22,882 nucleotides of DNA from Dictyocoela muelleri (taxonomy: Eukaryota > Microsporidia), in assembly GCA_016256075.1 (NCBI GenBank), contig SDVU01000072.1, positions 1-22,882 of the forward strand. Direction: 5' to 3'. This document shows, one piece after another, positions 1 to 9,718 of this stretch. The position numbers and the translations under genes are program-made. How positions within the stretch are numbered: position 1 is the stretch's first letter; the number at the start of each line of letters is the position of its first letter. A model generated the notes under the pieces. It saw nothing but the letters and a program-made list of their open reading frames with translations, had not been told where the DNA came from and ran no database searches.

Positions 1-600
1 AAATCCTGGTTTTCATGATTATTTGTAAATATTCATACATCAGAGCTTTTAAAAAATTCCTTTTAAAGGTTTTCTTTTTGATTCTAAGTAAATTCTATAC
101 GAAATGTTGTGTTCTTCCCGTACAAATTATCATTTACTGATTATTGAATTTGTAAATGCTCATTGTAGAACTTAAAATTCTTAAAATTTTATTTTTATAT
201 TTTAAATATTCTTTAATTAAATATTATTATATATTTATAAATTTATAAAAAATATCCCTCAATGTAATGATCAGAATGTTCATGTTTGAAAATTTAAAAA
301 AAAAATTTAAAAATTTAAATTATTTTAAATTATTTTAAATTATTTTTATTTTTAAAATTTTTAGTGGACCCCCATAGACCCGGTACAACCATAGTCCCGT
401 GACAAAAAATAACAAAAATTTACCTTATTTTGTCTATGTTTTTATTTACACAGACACAGATTTTATAGATGGGAATGGTGATTTTTAAAAAAGATAGGGG
501 GCTATTTTTAAAGAAATTCTGAGGGGGATGGAGAGGGGATTTTGCAAAAAAGTCTGAAGGGGGGAAATAGTTACAAATCAATAAAGGTTGAGAGAAACTG
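1..600. other. AT-rich stretch, no gene seen
   Basis: No coding region or RNA gene could be supported here. The segment holds homopolymeric A/T sequence, a short 10-bp tandem repeat of the form aaattatttt at about 318-348, and a cluster of G runs of four to six bases on the + strand at about 497-564. The G runs stand out against the surrounding AT background and are described as a finding. Confidence 0.6.
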
Positions 601-639
601 AAGTAGAGTATTAATTATATATTTTTATAAATGAAAATC

Positions 640-1920
640 CGGTCATTTTTCCGGATAAAATGCCCGAATGCTTTCGCAAAAAATGCATTTGGAATTTTTT
701 CGGATATTAATCAACATATTGTTCAATATTTAACAGAATATTTTTTAAGACGAACTTTTTTTATTGAGAATTTTACATTTAAAAGATTTTTTATGATCAA
801 TTTATTGTTTTTTTTTCTTAAATTCTCAATATATCAACTATTCTTCCCATATTTTCCGAATTTTTAGTGACAAAAGAATTTAGATATTTATACCATGCTT
901 CCACATCATTAGTCGTAGCTGAAATATCATTAAAATTCTCTCGTAGACAAACCTTATTTTTTCTAAATTCAGTTATTTCAGTTTGTGATCCTAATTTTTT
1001 ATCAAAAAAAATTAATATTGATTCGATTTCACTGATTTCTTTCGCGTTTAGTTTTATTTTAAAACCCCTTTATGATATTATCAATTGGAACATAACTTAA
1101 TAGCAATAAATATTTAAATTTTTTCAAAAAAAATTTCATATATTTAGAAATTACTACAAGATTTGATCCTTTAACTTGTCTCCATCTAATAACGTAAAAA
1201 AAAATCACACCCGGGTAAATTTAATTTCGGGAATATATGCATAAGAGCTTTTGTTAAAGCAACTTATAAATAGGCAATTTTATATCCTTTGAATTTCTGA
1301 TTTATTTTTTAATATGATTTAAAATATAGGTATAAGATTCATAATTTTTCTTTTTCACAAATGAATACAATACTGAGAATCTTTTACTAAAAAATGCATG
1401 TATAACAAAAAATTGTAACAAACCTCTCGGCGCTGATTTAAAGGTAGCATCGCACATAATTACAGATGATCTATTAAACAATTCGAGAATTTATTGGCTA
1501 TAAAATATTATAATTTTACTTTCATTTTTCATTATCAGTATCATTTTGTAAAAATAAACTCCGCCACATGTATATTTATACATATCGAGTATGTTATCGC
1601 GGTGTTTTATAATTGTGTAAAGTTATTTCCATGTAATATAGCACAAAAATCACGCATACTATTTATATTTATATTTTTTTATTCAATTTTAGAAAAATTC
1701 AGTGATAGCTTTATAAGTGCTTCGACAAATTGAATTTAGTATTTATTACCATATACTTCAATTTACTATCCATATTTAACCTCATAATTTTATAAATCAT
1801 GGGCCCACGAAAATGCTCTACAATTTTAATAATATTTTTTTCTTTGTCTGTGTATAATTGTCCTTTACAAGAAAAATTAAAACACCTCAGGGAAATACAA
1901 TTTTTTATCGGACAAAACAA
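640..1920 (-). pseudogene. Decayed MULE transposase with FLYWCH-type zinc finger (copy 1)
   Basis: This is a remnant of a Mutator-like (MULE) DNA transposon transposase on the minus strand. The N-terminal part (about 1711-1920) has a FLYWCH-like pattern, with RCFNFSCKGQLYTD followed by a His. The MULE core motif CDATFKSAPRG lies at 1422-1457 and carries the first catalytic Asp. A later segment reads ALTKAL ... PGCDF, then LLLLSYVPIDNI, then TTNDVEAWYKYLN at about 880-915 with the catalytic Glu. Every block has a colinear counterpart in the MULE at 13034-14518, which fixes the identity and order. The position of the second catalytic Asp (TDFE in the other copy) reads AYL followed by a stop, so it is lost. 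Several in-frame stops and frame changes show a dead copy. No convincing terminal repeats were found. Short open frames on the + strand at 631-1733 are antisense shadows of it. Confidence 0.85.
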
Positions 1921-1929
1921 TAAATATAA

Positions 1930-2184
1930 TTATTAAAAAATTTTATCATTATTTCTTTGTGTTTTGATAACTTTTATTTCTTTCATACGGATAAGTTGAG
2001 AGTTCTGTCGGCGAAAACTCACATCGGCTTTTATTTTTTTTCGTTTATTTTTATAATAAAATTTTTGTAAATATTAAACTTTAATAAATGTTATCAATAA
2101 AAAAATTTATATTAGAGAGTCAAAAAATAAACAAAAAAATTTATCCTTCATCTATATGATTTTCTATTTATTTTATAATTAATT
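1930..2184. other. AT-rich stretch, possible MULE end remnant
   Basis: No gene is seen. At about 1990-2025 there is a short GC-richer patch containing gagttctgtcgg and cgaaaactcacatcgg. It loosely resembles the gagttgtcgga terminal motif of the second MULE and lies beyond the N-terminal end of MULE copy 1, so it may be a decayed terminal repeat. The match is weak. Confidence 0.25.
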
Positions 2185-2805
2185 ATTGTCGAACGTCAGA
2201 TCATAGCCTACGCCAGATCGGCACCCACATACTTTTCAATAATTTTATATTATGACTTCAAAAAATTAATAAAAAGTCACACCTCTTAATTACGTCTAAA
2301 TTTTTTAAGGTTCAGCTACAAAAATTTCTTTTAAACTTTTTTTGGAGAGATTTTCCTCCACTTTTAGGGAAAATCCCAAAAAAAACAATTAGGATGGAAA
2401 TGGAAGGAGTAAAAATTAAAATATTAAAAACTTAAATACTTTATAAATTTTAAGTTTCAAGACTAAGAAATTAATATGTTTTATTTAAAAAAATAGTATT
2501 TATATTTTGTGACTTTTAAATTTCCTTTTCTTTTAAAAAAATAATAAAACGACAACTAAATAACTTATTTAATGAATTTAAAAACATTTTTTAAATTTTA
2601 GATTTTTTTTTAAAATTTTCTTTAGTTTTAATTAATATAAAAAAACTGCTGATTGTCAGAAAGTGGCGAAAAGATGGACTACATTAGGCTAATTTTAGAA
2701 AATGGACATTTAGGCTGAAGTTATTTGATGCGGAGCTTATTAGAGGCGGTTTTGATCTGGGGTCGGTGTTTATTTCAAGTAGGTGTCGATCTGGGGTTCG
2801 ACAAT
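2185..2805. mobile_element. Candidate MITE with attgtcgaac terminal inverted repeats
   Basis: The left end reads attgtcgaac, a variable base pair, cagatc, then gccagatcggcaccc. The right end read on the minus strand is attgtcgaaccccagatcg followed by acacctac. Eighteen terminal bases match with two differences, and the similarity continues after a 17-bp block on the left that duplicates the agatc motif. The 621-bp interior is AT-rich and non-coding, as expected of a non-autonomous DNA transposon. No clear target-site duplication was found and the parent family is unknown. The + strand open frame starting at 2766 begins inside the right terminal repeat. Confidence 0.55.
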
Positions 2806-2928
2806 TCTTACCAAATTTTCCTTCACTCTTAAAATTTTTCATTTCCACAATTATAATTACCTATTGCCAGATATATATATTTAGCAAATTTATATTTGTG
2901 TTTTTTTTTAGATTTCATTATCTTTTTT

Positions 2929-3200
2929 TATATTTCGGTAATTTTACTTATTATTTCTGGAATCCGTCTCATTATTCCTGGAATCTGTCTCATTATTTCG
3001 GAAATCTGTATCATTTTTTCGAAAATCTGTTTCGTTATGTCAAAAATCTGCCATATTTATTGAAGACCAGTCATATTATTTCAGAATCAGCTTCTTTATT
3101 TCGGAATATGTTTCATTATTTAGAAAATCCATCTCAAATTTTCGAAAATCTGTCTCACTTTTTTTTCGGGACTCTGTCTTATTATTTTGTGAATCTCATG
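2929..3200. repeat. 21-bp minisatellite
   Basis: About 13 degenerate tandem units of roughly 21 bp occur with the pattern tatttcggaaatctgtctca. In one + strand frame (2766-3203) this gives an open 145-residue frame with heptads such as YFGNLYH, FFENLFR and YVKNLPY. Two adjacent units are about 20 bp, so the frame drifts within the array. The open frame also begins inside a neighbouring inverted repeat and has no other protein-like feature. It is annotated as a minisatellite, with coding status unlikely. Confidence 0.7.
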
Positions 3201-3340
3201 TAAATAAAGAAATTCATAAAGATAAAAAATAGAAATGCGTTTGTGATATGAAATAAAAATTTGGAGGGGGGTAGCTATTATATTTTTATGATAACGAAAA
3301 AAAACATTCAATTGAAAGATATTGATTCATAAGTTTAAGG

Positions 3341-3795
3341 GGTCAGATAGCTCAGTGGTTAACACTCTTAAATCAAAATTAAAGTAGAGAGGTTCGATCT
3401 TGCTGACGTCACTCTTTTATAAATAATGAGGGAATTACATTAAGCGATCAAAAACTATAGTTATATATAGTAATATATACTGCTGTTCTAGTGCGGCATA
3501 ACTAATTATGCCGCGATCTAATATGACAATAAAGTGAAAGGGTCACTCCTAGGTGTGGAGATAAGTGCGGCGACGCATTTCGGAAAAAGGTAGTGAAAAA
3601 TAAAAATTCATAAAAAGCTACTAATTACCTGTATCCTGCTGAGTCATTGATAAAACAAAAATCTCGTATACAGCTGGGCTTCTGGGTAGCTTATGAAATG
3701 ACATATTATTAGAGCACAAAGAACCAAAGGTCACAGACCACGGTAGGAGACAACTCTCCGGGTAGCAGCTATTGATGTTGTCAGAATGTAATATA
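3341..3795 (+). repeat. tRNA-derived repeat / SINE-like element, copy A
   Basis: The 5' head looks like a degenerate tRNA gene. An exact Pol III A-box match, tagctcagtgg, lies at 3348-3358, and a B-box-like ggttcgatctt lies at 3391-3401, which is normal tRNA spacing. Downstream is a body of about 380 bp with recognisable blocks: aaataatgagg, cattaagcgatcaa, aaactatag, ggagataagtgcggcgacg, gtatacagctgggcttctgg and ggagacaactctccgggt. The whole unit aligns end to end with the minus-strand unit at 20158-20618 (461 bp against about 455 bp), so the boundaries are supported. A hairpin with a 9-bp stem (gcggcataa, loop ctaa) lies at 3493-3514, and a T run follows at 3814. Acceptor and T stems pair poorly, so this is not a working tRNA. 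It could be a SINE or a Pol III-transcribed RNA. Confidence 0.75.
3348..3401 (+). promoter_or_regulatory. Putative internal Pol III promoter (A and B boxes)
   Basis: The A box tagctcagtgg (3348-3358) fits the consensus TRGYNNARNGG at every position. The B box ggttcgatctt (3391-3401) fits GGTTCGANNCC except for the last two bases. About 32 bp separate them, as in tRNA genes. Activity is inferred only. Confidence 0.5.
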
Positions 3796-4570
3796 TATAT
3801 CCATAGGTTTAACTTTTTAAAAATGAAGAATTCATTTGTAAATTTTCTTTAAATTTTATGAGGATATTGATCTTAAATAAATAAAATATACATCGTTGGA
3901 TTTAATATTAAGTATTTTTAACCTTTAGCACTTATGAACTTTAAAAAGACCATTTTTTTGAATTTCTCACAAAACATAAAATACAAAGTGTTTTCGAAAC
4001 GAAATTTAAATATAATTTGGTTATTATTAGAGTTCATATCTGTAGCTCTATAAAAACCATACCCAATGCAATTATTTTTTTCTGAAGTCAAAGTAATGAA
4101 AAAATTTACTAGTTTCGGAGATAAGTGTGTTTTAATAGGTTACTTTAATTTTTTATAACAAACTTTATTTTAAATATCATTGTTATGATTATTTCTACAA
4201 TGTAAACATGTTTAATTTATTAAAACTCGCTTTAATTGTGTTTCACGTTTTTAATAAAAAAAATTTCAGCAAGATCGTAATTTGAATTGTATTACAAAAA
4301 AAATCTACATAGAAACGGCAATTTTAAATAAATTTTGAAAAATCACAAGGAAAACATCATCAAGAGCATAAATTTTATAAAATATGAATTCGTCTGAAAA
4401 TAAATTTGTTTTAATTATTTTTATAATTTTAAATTTTTTACCATAAGCACTAAAAAGGGATTTTTTATATCTAATTATGATATATAAAGCCTTTAATTAT
4501 TTATTTCCCCTTTTTAATCACTTAATTAATTAATGAAGATACCACAATATTTTTATTAAATCAAATATTT
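3796..4570. other. AT-rich intergenic stretch, no gene seen
   Basis: No coding or RNA feature could be supported. A weak inverted similarity exists between about 3918-3940 (ctttagcacttatg) and 4442-4462 (cataagcactaaaaagg). It could be the ends of a very old element but is too short and imperfect to call. The 3' flank of the AOS1-like gene lies at the right end. Confidence 0.4.
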
Positions 4571-5125
4571 TTAAACCTCAAGTTTATACTTTCGAAAAAA
4601 CTTTTCCCCGTTAATTTTTTTTAAAATTTCCTGAACTAAAATACTTCCCAAAAGGCATTCTCTTACCAGATCATTTTCTTTCGATCTATTATTTGTATAA
4701 TCATTGGCAATACATTTACATTTATCATCAAAATCGTATAAAAAACAATTACTACAAACAAAGATACCATCACCATCCATGTCTACATGTATAGAAATAT
4801 CGCATTGGTCAATTTTATATTCTTCTTTTTTAATAGACGTAACGTCTTTATTTTCATTAATTAATTTTTTATTGTTATCAATATCATATTGAAAAATAAT
4901 TTTTATATCTTTATTTATTTCATGGACATCTGTTGGAACTAATTTTTTGTAGATTTCGGTGACATTTGTATTTAGAATAAAATATTCAACACCTAAAAGC
5001 GCGAAGTTTTTTAAAATTTCGGCTGCAATAAAAGATTTTTTCGATTTAATTTTTATTTTAAGGTTTTTAAGCTTCTTTTGTGTTTCAATTCCAAATAATC
5101 GAATTTGTCTATCGTACTTTTCCAT
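4571..5125 (-). CDS. AOS1/SAE1-like E1 (SUMO-activating enzyme subunit 1) protein, reduced
   Basis: This is a complete 184-residue frame and the only intact host gene in the window. Residues 4-12, YDRQIRLFG, followed by TQKKL at 15-19, form the signature N-terminus of the ThiF/E1 family, closest to the AOS1/SAE1 subunit that pairs with UBA2 to activate SUMO. Residues 24-50 correspond to the first Rossmann strand and helix, but the usual GxGGxG nucleotide loop is replaced by SKKSFIAAE, so ATP binding through that loop looks lost. Residues 161-177, SILVQEILKKINGEKFF, match the family's closing helix (AQEVIKxIxG). Cys residues at 124, 127, 136 and 138 could bind a metal. At 184 residues it is about half the usual AOS1 length, the loss being in the middle. 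AOS1 lacks the catalytic Cys in any case, so a scaffold role is plausible. ULA1-like (NEDD8 E1) is the main alternative. The start is supported by CCCC at 5131-5134. Confidence 0.7.
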   Translation of the reverse strand: MEKYDRQIRLFGIETQKKLKNLKIKIKSKKSFIAAEILKNFALLGVEYFILNTNVTEIYKKLVPTDVHEINKDIKIIFQYDIDNNKKLINENKDVTSIKKEEYKIDQCDISIHVDMDGDGIFVCSNCFLYDFDDKCKCIANDYTNNRSKENDLVRECLLGSILVQEILKKINGEKFFRKYKLEV

Positions 5126-5147
5126 ATGTTGGGGCTTCTGAATTTGT
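5126..5147 (-). promoter_or_regulatory. Microsporidian CCC-like and AAATT-like upstream motif
   Basis: Read on the minus strand, the bases before the ATG of the AOS1-like gene are acaaattcagaagccccaac followed by at. The CCCC lies 5-8 nt before the start codon. A short C tract just upstream of the ATG, often preceded by an AAATTT-like motif, is the known core signal of microsporidian genes. It supports both the start choice and the lineage. Transcription start was not observed. Confidence 0.6.
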
Positions 5148-5195
5148 GATTTTAATTTTTAACACTGAAAATTAAAAAAATGTCTATTCGAACTT

Positions 5196-5490
5196 ATAGC
5201 TCAATGGTTACACTCTTAAATGAGGCCAAAAGCTCAGTGGTTGCCACGCTTAAATGAAGCTAGATGCTCAGTGGTTAACACCCTGAAATGAAGCTAGATA
5301 GCTCAGTGATTAATACTCTTAAATGAAGCCAGAGAGGTCAGTGGTTAACACTCTGAAATGAAGCCAGTTAGCTCAGTGGTTAACACTCTTAAATGTAACA
5401 TAAAAGTATCTTGGTGAGAATAATACTGGCATCGGTTTAAATAATATTTGAGATTGGCATTAAGTGGTCAATTACTATAGAAATATAGTG
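5196..5490 (+). repeat. tRNA-derived repeat, copy C, with six-fold amplified A-box head
   Basis: The head motif agctcagtggttaacac followed by tcttaaatgaagccag is repeated six times in tandem, starting at 5198, 5231, 5265, 5300, 5335 and 5370 (period 33-35 bp, mostly 35). Each unit contains an A-box-like agctcagtgg. After the last unit the sequence runs into a body matching copy A: aaataat, then ttgagattggcattaag, ggtcaattactatag. It stops at about 5490, so it lacks the distal 300 bp of copies A and B. The B box is not recognisable. It lies about 70 bp upstream of the AOS1-like start, in the opposite direction, within that gene's promoter region. Confidence 0.75.
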
Positions 5491-5725
5491 ACGGATTTAT
5501 CAAATTTCAATTTAAAACAAAAATTTGATTATAAAAAGAAAGGATCGTGTCTAAAACGACGTTGCAGGAAATTCTGCAAAAACGACGTTTTCATTAATTA
5601 AAAATTTTTTTTTGGAGTTTAGAAATAGGTTGGGTCGCAACTCAGCCTAGCCCCAAAAAATCAAATTTAAAATCAATAAAAATCAAAACCAAAGATTAAT
5701 AAAAAAAAAAAAGAAATAAATAAAT
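5491..5725. other. Short hairpin flanked by direct repeats; A-rich tract
   Basis: At 5553-5590 two copies of aaaacgacgtt flank a small stem of tgcag/ctgca. A longer A-rich run follows at about 5700-5730. No gene was seen. This may already belong to the outer end of the retroelement fossil to the right. Confidence 0.4.
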
Positions 5726-5729
5726 AATA

Positions 5730-6300
5730 AATGTCAGAAGCGAAAAACACACATTTAATTTATTAATGATTTTTTGATCTAAAAAAACTTTAAATTGTCT
5801 GATATAAATTTGGTGTGAAGCGAAAAACAAACAGTTAAAATATATATACAAAAATCAATTTTTAATAATGAATTTATATAACGCGAAAAACACATAATTT
5901 ATATATTTTATAATAAAATTAATATAAAAAATAAAAATAAATAAAAACTTTATTATTTTAATTTTTTAACTCTCTTTGAATTAATCCATATTTTCCTCAC
6001 CTTTTCTCTTTCTAATAATAATAAATTATAAAAAATTCGCATAACAAAATGGCTTGTCATGGTCAGCTTTATAAATAGCCTGACCAGGTTTTAAAGATTT
6101 ATCAAAATTTCTTTTATTATTCTTAAATGGCATGGTGTGACATTTTTAATTTTATTTATTGTTTAAAATGATTAATTAAATTAATCACTTTAATTAGATA
6201 TTTTAATAGTAGAAATGAATATTAAAAGTAAATACAATTATAAAATATTAATAAGCACACATATCAATTCATCTTAATGTTGGCATAGTTGTCTAATATA
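5730..6300 (-). repeat. Probable LTR region of the first Ty3/gypsy fossil
   Basis: The region lies beyond the integrase end of the minus-strand retroelement. On the minus strand a polypurine tract gaggagaaaggggag (6301-6315) directly precedes it, as expected at the start of a 3' LTR. It contains three spaced copies of gcgaaaaacacac-like sequence at about 5742, 5820 and 5883. A TATA-like ctatttataaag (minus) lies near 6075. A matching partner LTR was not found on the other side of the element, so the assignment is inferential and the left limit is uncertain. Confidence 0.4.
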
Positions 6301-9300
6301 CTCCCCTTTCTCCTCGGAGGGTTCTAATCAACATTTGAATTATACAAAATTTGTAGGTCCTTCCTATTTACCTAAATACCTTTTCTTTCAGAATACGCGA
6401 TTTTATAATTCCCCTTAAAACGTTTTTTTACAATATAGTAAAGCCATTCCCAATATACGTACAATTTATTTTCTCTTAGTAGATTTGGTATCTTTCTCAA
6501 AACAATTTGGCCGACTTCAAGATCATCAACTGTTTTTCCTTTATTCAATTTTTCATTTTCATTTTTTTTCAAATCAATCTCATCATTCAATAAAACTTTG
6601 CGAACATATGAAAGTCTATTAAACATCATATCATTTGTCTCAATATTACCGTCATAATCAATATTTAAGTCTTCTAAGTAACTCATATTAGGTTTATAGC
6701 CGTAAAGTTACTCAAATGGGGAATTCTTAGAACTAGTGCGCGGAGATATTCGAATTTCATAAATGGCATATGGTGGAAATTAATCCCATTCTTTATATTT
6801 ATTCTTACATAGTTTGCTAATTTATGAATTAAAGTTTGGTTAACACGTTCTACTGCGCCGTTCGATTTTGGATTGTATGAAGATACAAATGATATTTTGG
6901 TATGCAAAATTTTGCAAACATTTAAAATTATCTGAGCGAAGGATTCCTTTCCTTGGACAGAAATCATGAATTCAGGTGTGCCGTGACATAAAAAACATCT
7001 TCTATTAGAAATTCGGCCAATGTCTTTGCATTTTTTTAACTGCTCTTGCTTCTATCCAACGAGTTGTCAGATCAATACAAACTAAAATGAATTTATTATT
7101 TTTGTAAGTCTTAGGAAATGGGACTATCGTATCGATTTGAATTTTATTAAATGGGCCTTTGAGATTTATCCTGAATTTTTGAAATTTTGGTTGGTATGAT
7201 TTGTATTGAATGGAAGTTAAGCATTCTTTGATAAAAACACATTCATCTTTATATATATATTATTCCAATAGTAATATTTTATTAAACATAAGTAAGTTAC
7301 CCTGTTGCAAGAATGTCCAGAATCTCCTTTTACCTTTCTGATGATTATTTTTTTTCTCAAGTTTTGTATACTCTTTAGTGTTTACATCTGATAACTGGTA
7401 TGCGTATCACATAGCAGAATCTGCTAAAATATTGTTTTTACCTTTTATATAATTAATTTCATAATTAAATTCTTGTAGGAACAAATTCCATCTCATCAAT
7501 CTTTGTCTATATTCTTTATTCTTTATCAACCACGTCAAAGCCTGATGATCTGTTTTCAAGTAAAATTTGTTAGAAAGATAATGTTTCCAATTCTTTACTG
7601 CAGATACAATTGCTAAACACTCCTTCTCTGGGTTTGTATAATTAATTTCAGGTTGTGAAAATTTGCGACTGAAGAAAAAAATCGGGGTATCAATACTATC
7701 ATATTCTTGTGTTAGTACTGCACCAAGTGCAAAATTAGAAGCTTCTGTATATATAATAAAGGGTTTATTGAAATTTGACAGTTTTAAAGGAAGTGCGTTG
7801 TATATTGTGTTTTTCATATTGTTAATATGATCAGAAATATCATCCGGTAGTATATTGTTTTTTTAATGATTTATATATAGGTAGCATTCTTTCAGAAAAA
7901 TTCAGGATTAAATTTTTAAAATATTTGCAGAAACCAATAAATTGTCTTCTGTCCTTTTTTGCCATTGGTATTTTTCAATTTTCCATTTTTCCAATTTCTC
8001 TTTTTGGTTCTCAGGTACATGGATCTTATTTTCGTATATGTCGTACCCTAAAAATTTTATCTTTGATTTGATTATTTGACGCTTTTCTTTGATTCAACTT
8101 AAAACCAAAATATTGAATTATTTCAAATTTTTTTAAGTGTTCTAAATGTTTTTCAGGATTTGACATAAAAAATAATTATATCGTCTAAATAAACTATCAC
8201 GAATTTATAAAGAAAATCCTCACACACTTTATTAATAACTTTTTGAAACGTAAAAGGTGTGTTTATGAGGGCGAAAAGCATTCCTTTCCTATTTCTATAC
8301 ACCCTCTTTCGACAATAAGCAGTTTTGAGCCTATCAATTGATTTTATCTTTAGTTGGTGATAACCTGATTTTAGATATAATGTACTAAATATGTTAGATC
8401 CTCTCATTTCATTTATTACATCTTCAATTATTGGTATTGGATAAATTTTATTAATAATTATCTTATTAAGTTGGCAGTAGTCTATACAGAACCGTATTTT
8501 TCTAATATTTTTATGACCAATACTATTGGGGAAACATATTTACTGCTTGACTCAGCAATCATATCTTTCTTTAAAAATTCATCAATATTTTTTTTTCGAT
8601 AGTTATTTCATCTTATATTCATCTTCTGTATCTTTTGCATTTAATTGATTTGTGATTATCGATCAGTTCGATAGAGTGTTCAAAAACTAGACAATCAATA
8701 TCACCTATACCACTAAATAGGTTACTGAATTCCCTGCATATATTTTTTGTTTCTTTTGAATATTTTATGGTATATTCGTCACAAATATCTAAATTATTTA
8801 GATTTTGAAAACTATTTTTATATTTAGAATTTATTTTCTCAGAATTTTTTTTAAGTATATGAGAACCTTTTTTCTTTTGATTTTAATTTTTCGATAGAAT
8901 CTGTACCAAAAATAATTTCTCTTCCTAGATTTTTTACGACTTTAAATTTAAGGTCTGCAATATTTTTTTATTTTTTACTTTCTATGATGTGTTCTCTAAA
9001 GTTCTGAAACTACCAACTGCTTGTTTAATCAATGTAGGTTTGCCTTTTAAAGATAATTTCTCTTTATTATTAACATATAATGATATAAAAGAAGCATTTG
9101 CTCGAAAATCAATGAGTGCACTATAAAGATTTTTACCTTTAACATTAACTTCATAACTGTCATCTTCAAAAATTTTAACGCATTCAAGAATCATAATACT
9201 ATTTTAATTTTCATCATCGAATTTCATTTTATCTTTATTTTTATAGTCATTATTGAATTTTTGATTATATTTATTTTTATAATTTAATTCATTTATATTA

Positions 9301-9718
9301 TTATCATTTTTAAAATTTTGTTTTTTAACATATCTATTGTCACTATTATTTGCGTCTTCATTTTTTTTACATTCAAAAATGTTCATCCTAGATTCACAGG
9401 AACAAATTTTTTCAAAAATATATCTACTTGACCAATTCTGATACTGATTTCTAATTTTATCAAGTGTCAAAGTAGTATCTTTACAAATACCTCTAAATTC
9501 ATACGAAAAATCTAAAATATTGCATTTACCCGGTCCTTCTATAACCATCTTCCACGATTTTAAATCTTTATCCACCTCTTCAGAATGAAATTGTTGCTTA
9601 AATAACTTTATTAACGCGTCTATATCAGTGAATTTGTCACATTTAAATGCATTAAACATATTAAGCATCATACCTCGGCAGGAATCTTTTGCACAGTGGT
9701 ATAATCTTTTGGGACATA

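Noticed and set aside
631-1733. Three + strand open frames (631-867, 867-1100, 1494-1733)
   Set aside because: They are antisense to the MULE transposase remnant, whose motifs are on the minus strand, and their composition is Phe/Ile/Tyr-rich as expected for reverse complements of AT-rich coding DNA.
2766-3203. 145-residue + strand open frame as a protein gene
   Set aside because: It begins inside a MITE terminal repeat and is then mostly a 20-21 bp minisatellite with unit-length drift; there is no upstream C tract and no recognisable domain.
3341-3420. Functional tRNA gene
   Set aside because: A and B boxes are present, but the acceptor, anticodon and T stems do not pair properly, and the sequence continues as part of a dispersed 460-bp repeat.
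3918-4462. Possible 550-bp element bounded by cataag-ctaaa inverted similarity
   Set aside because: The match is short and imperfect, in AT-rich sequence where chance matches are common, and no duplication or internal feature supports it.
4704-5141. Two + strand open frames over the AOS1-like gene
   Set aside because: They are antisense shadows of the minus-strand gene, which carries the E1 family signature.
5198-5404. CRISPR-like array
   Set aside because: The units are contiguous tandem repeats without unique spacers, and the unit is the head of a tRNA-derived repeat.
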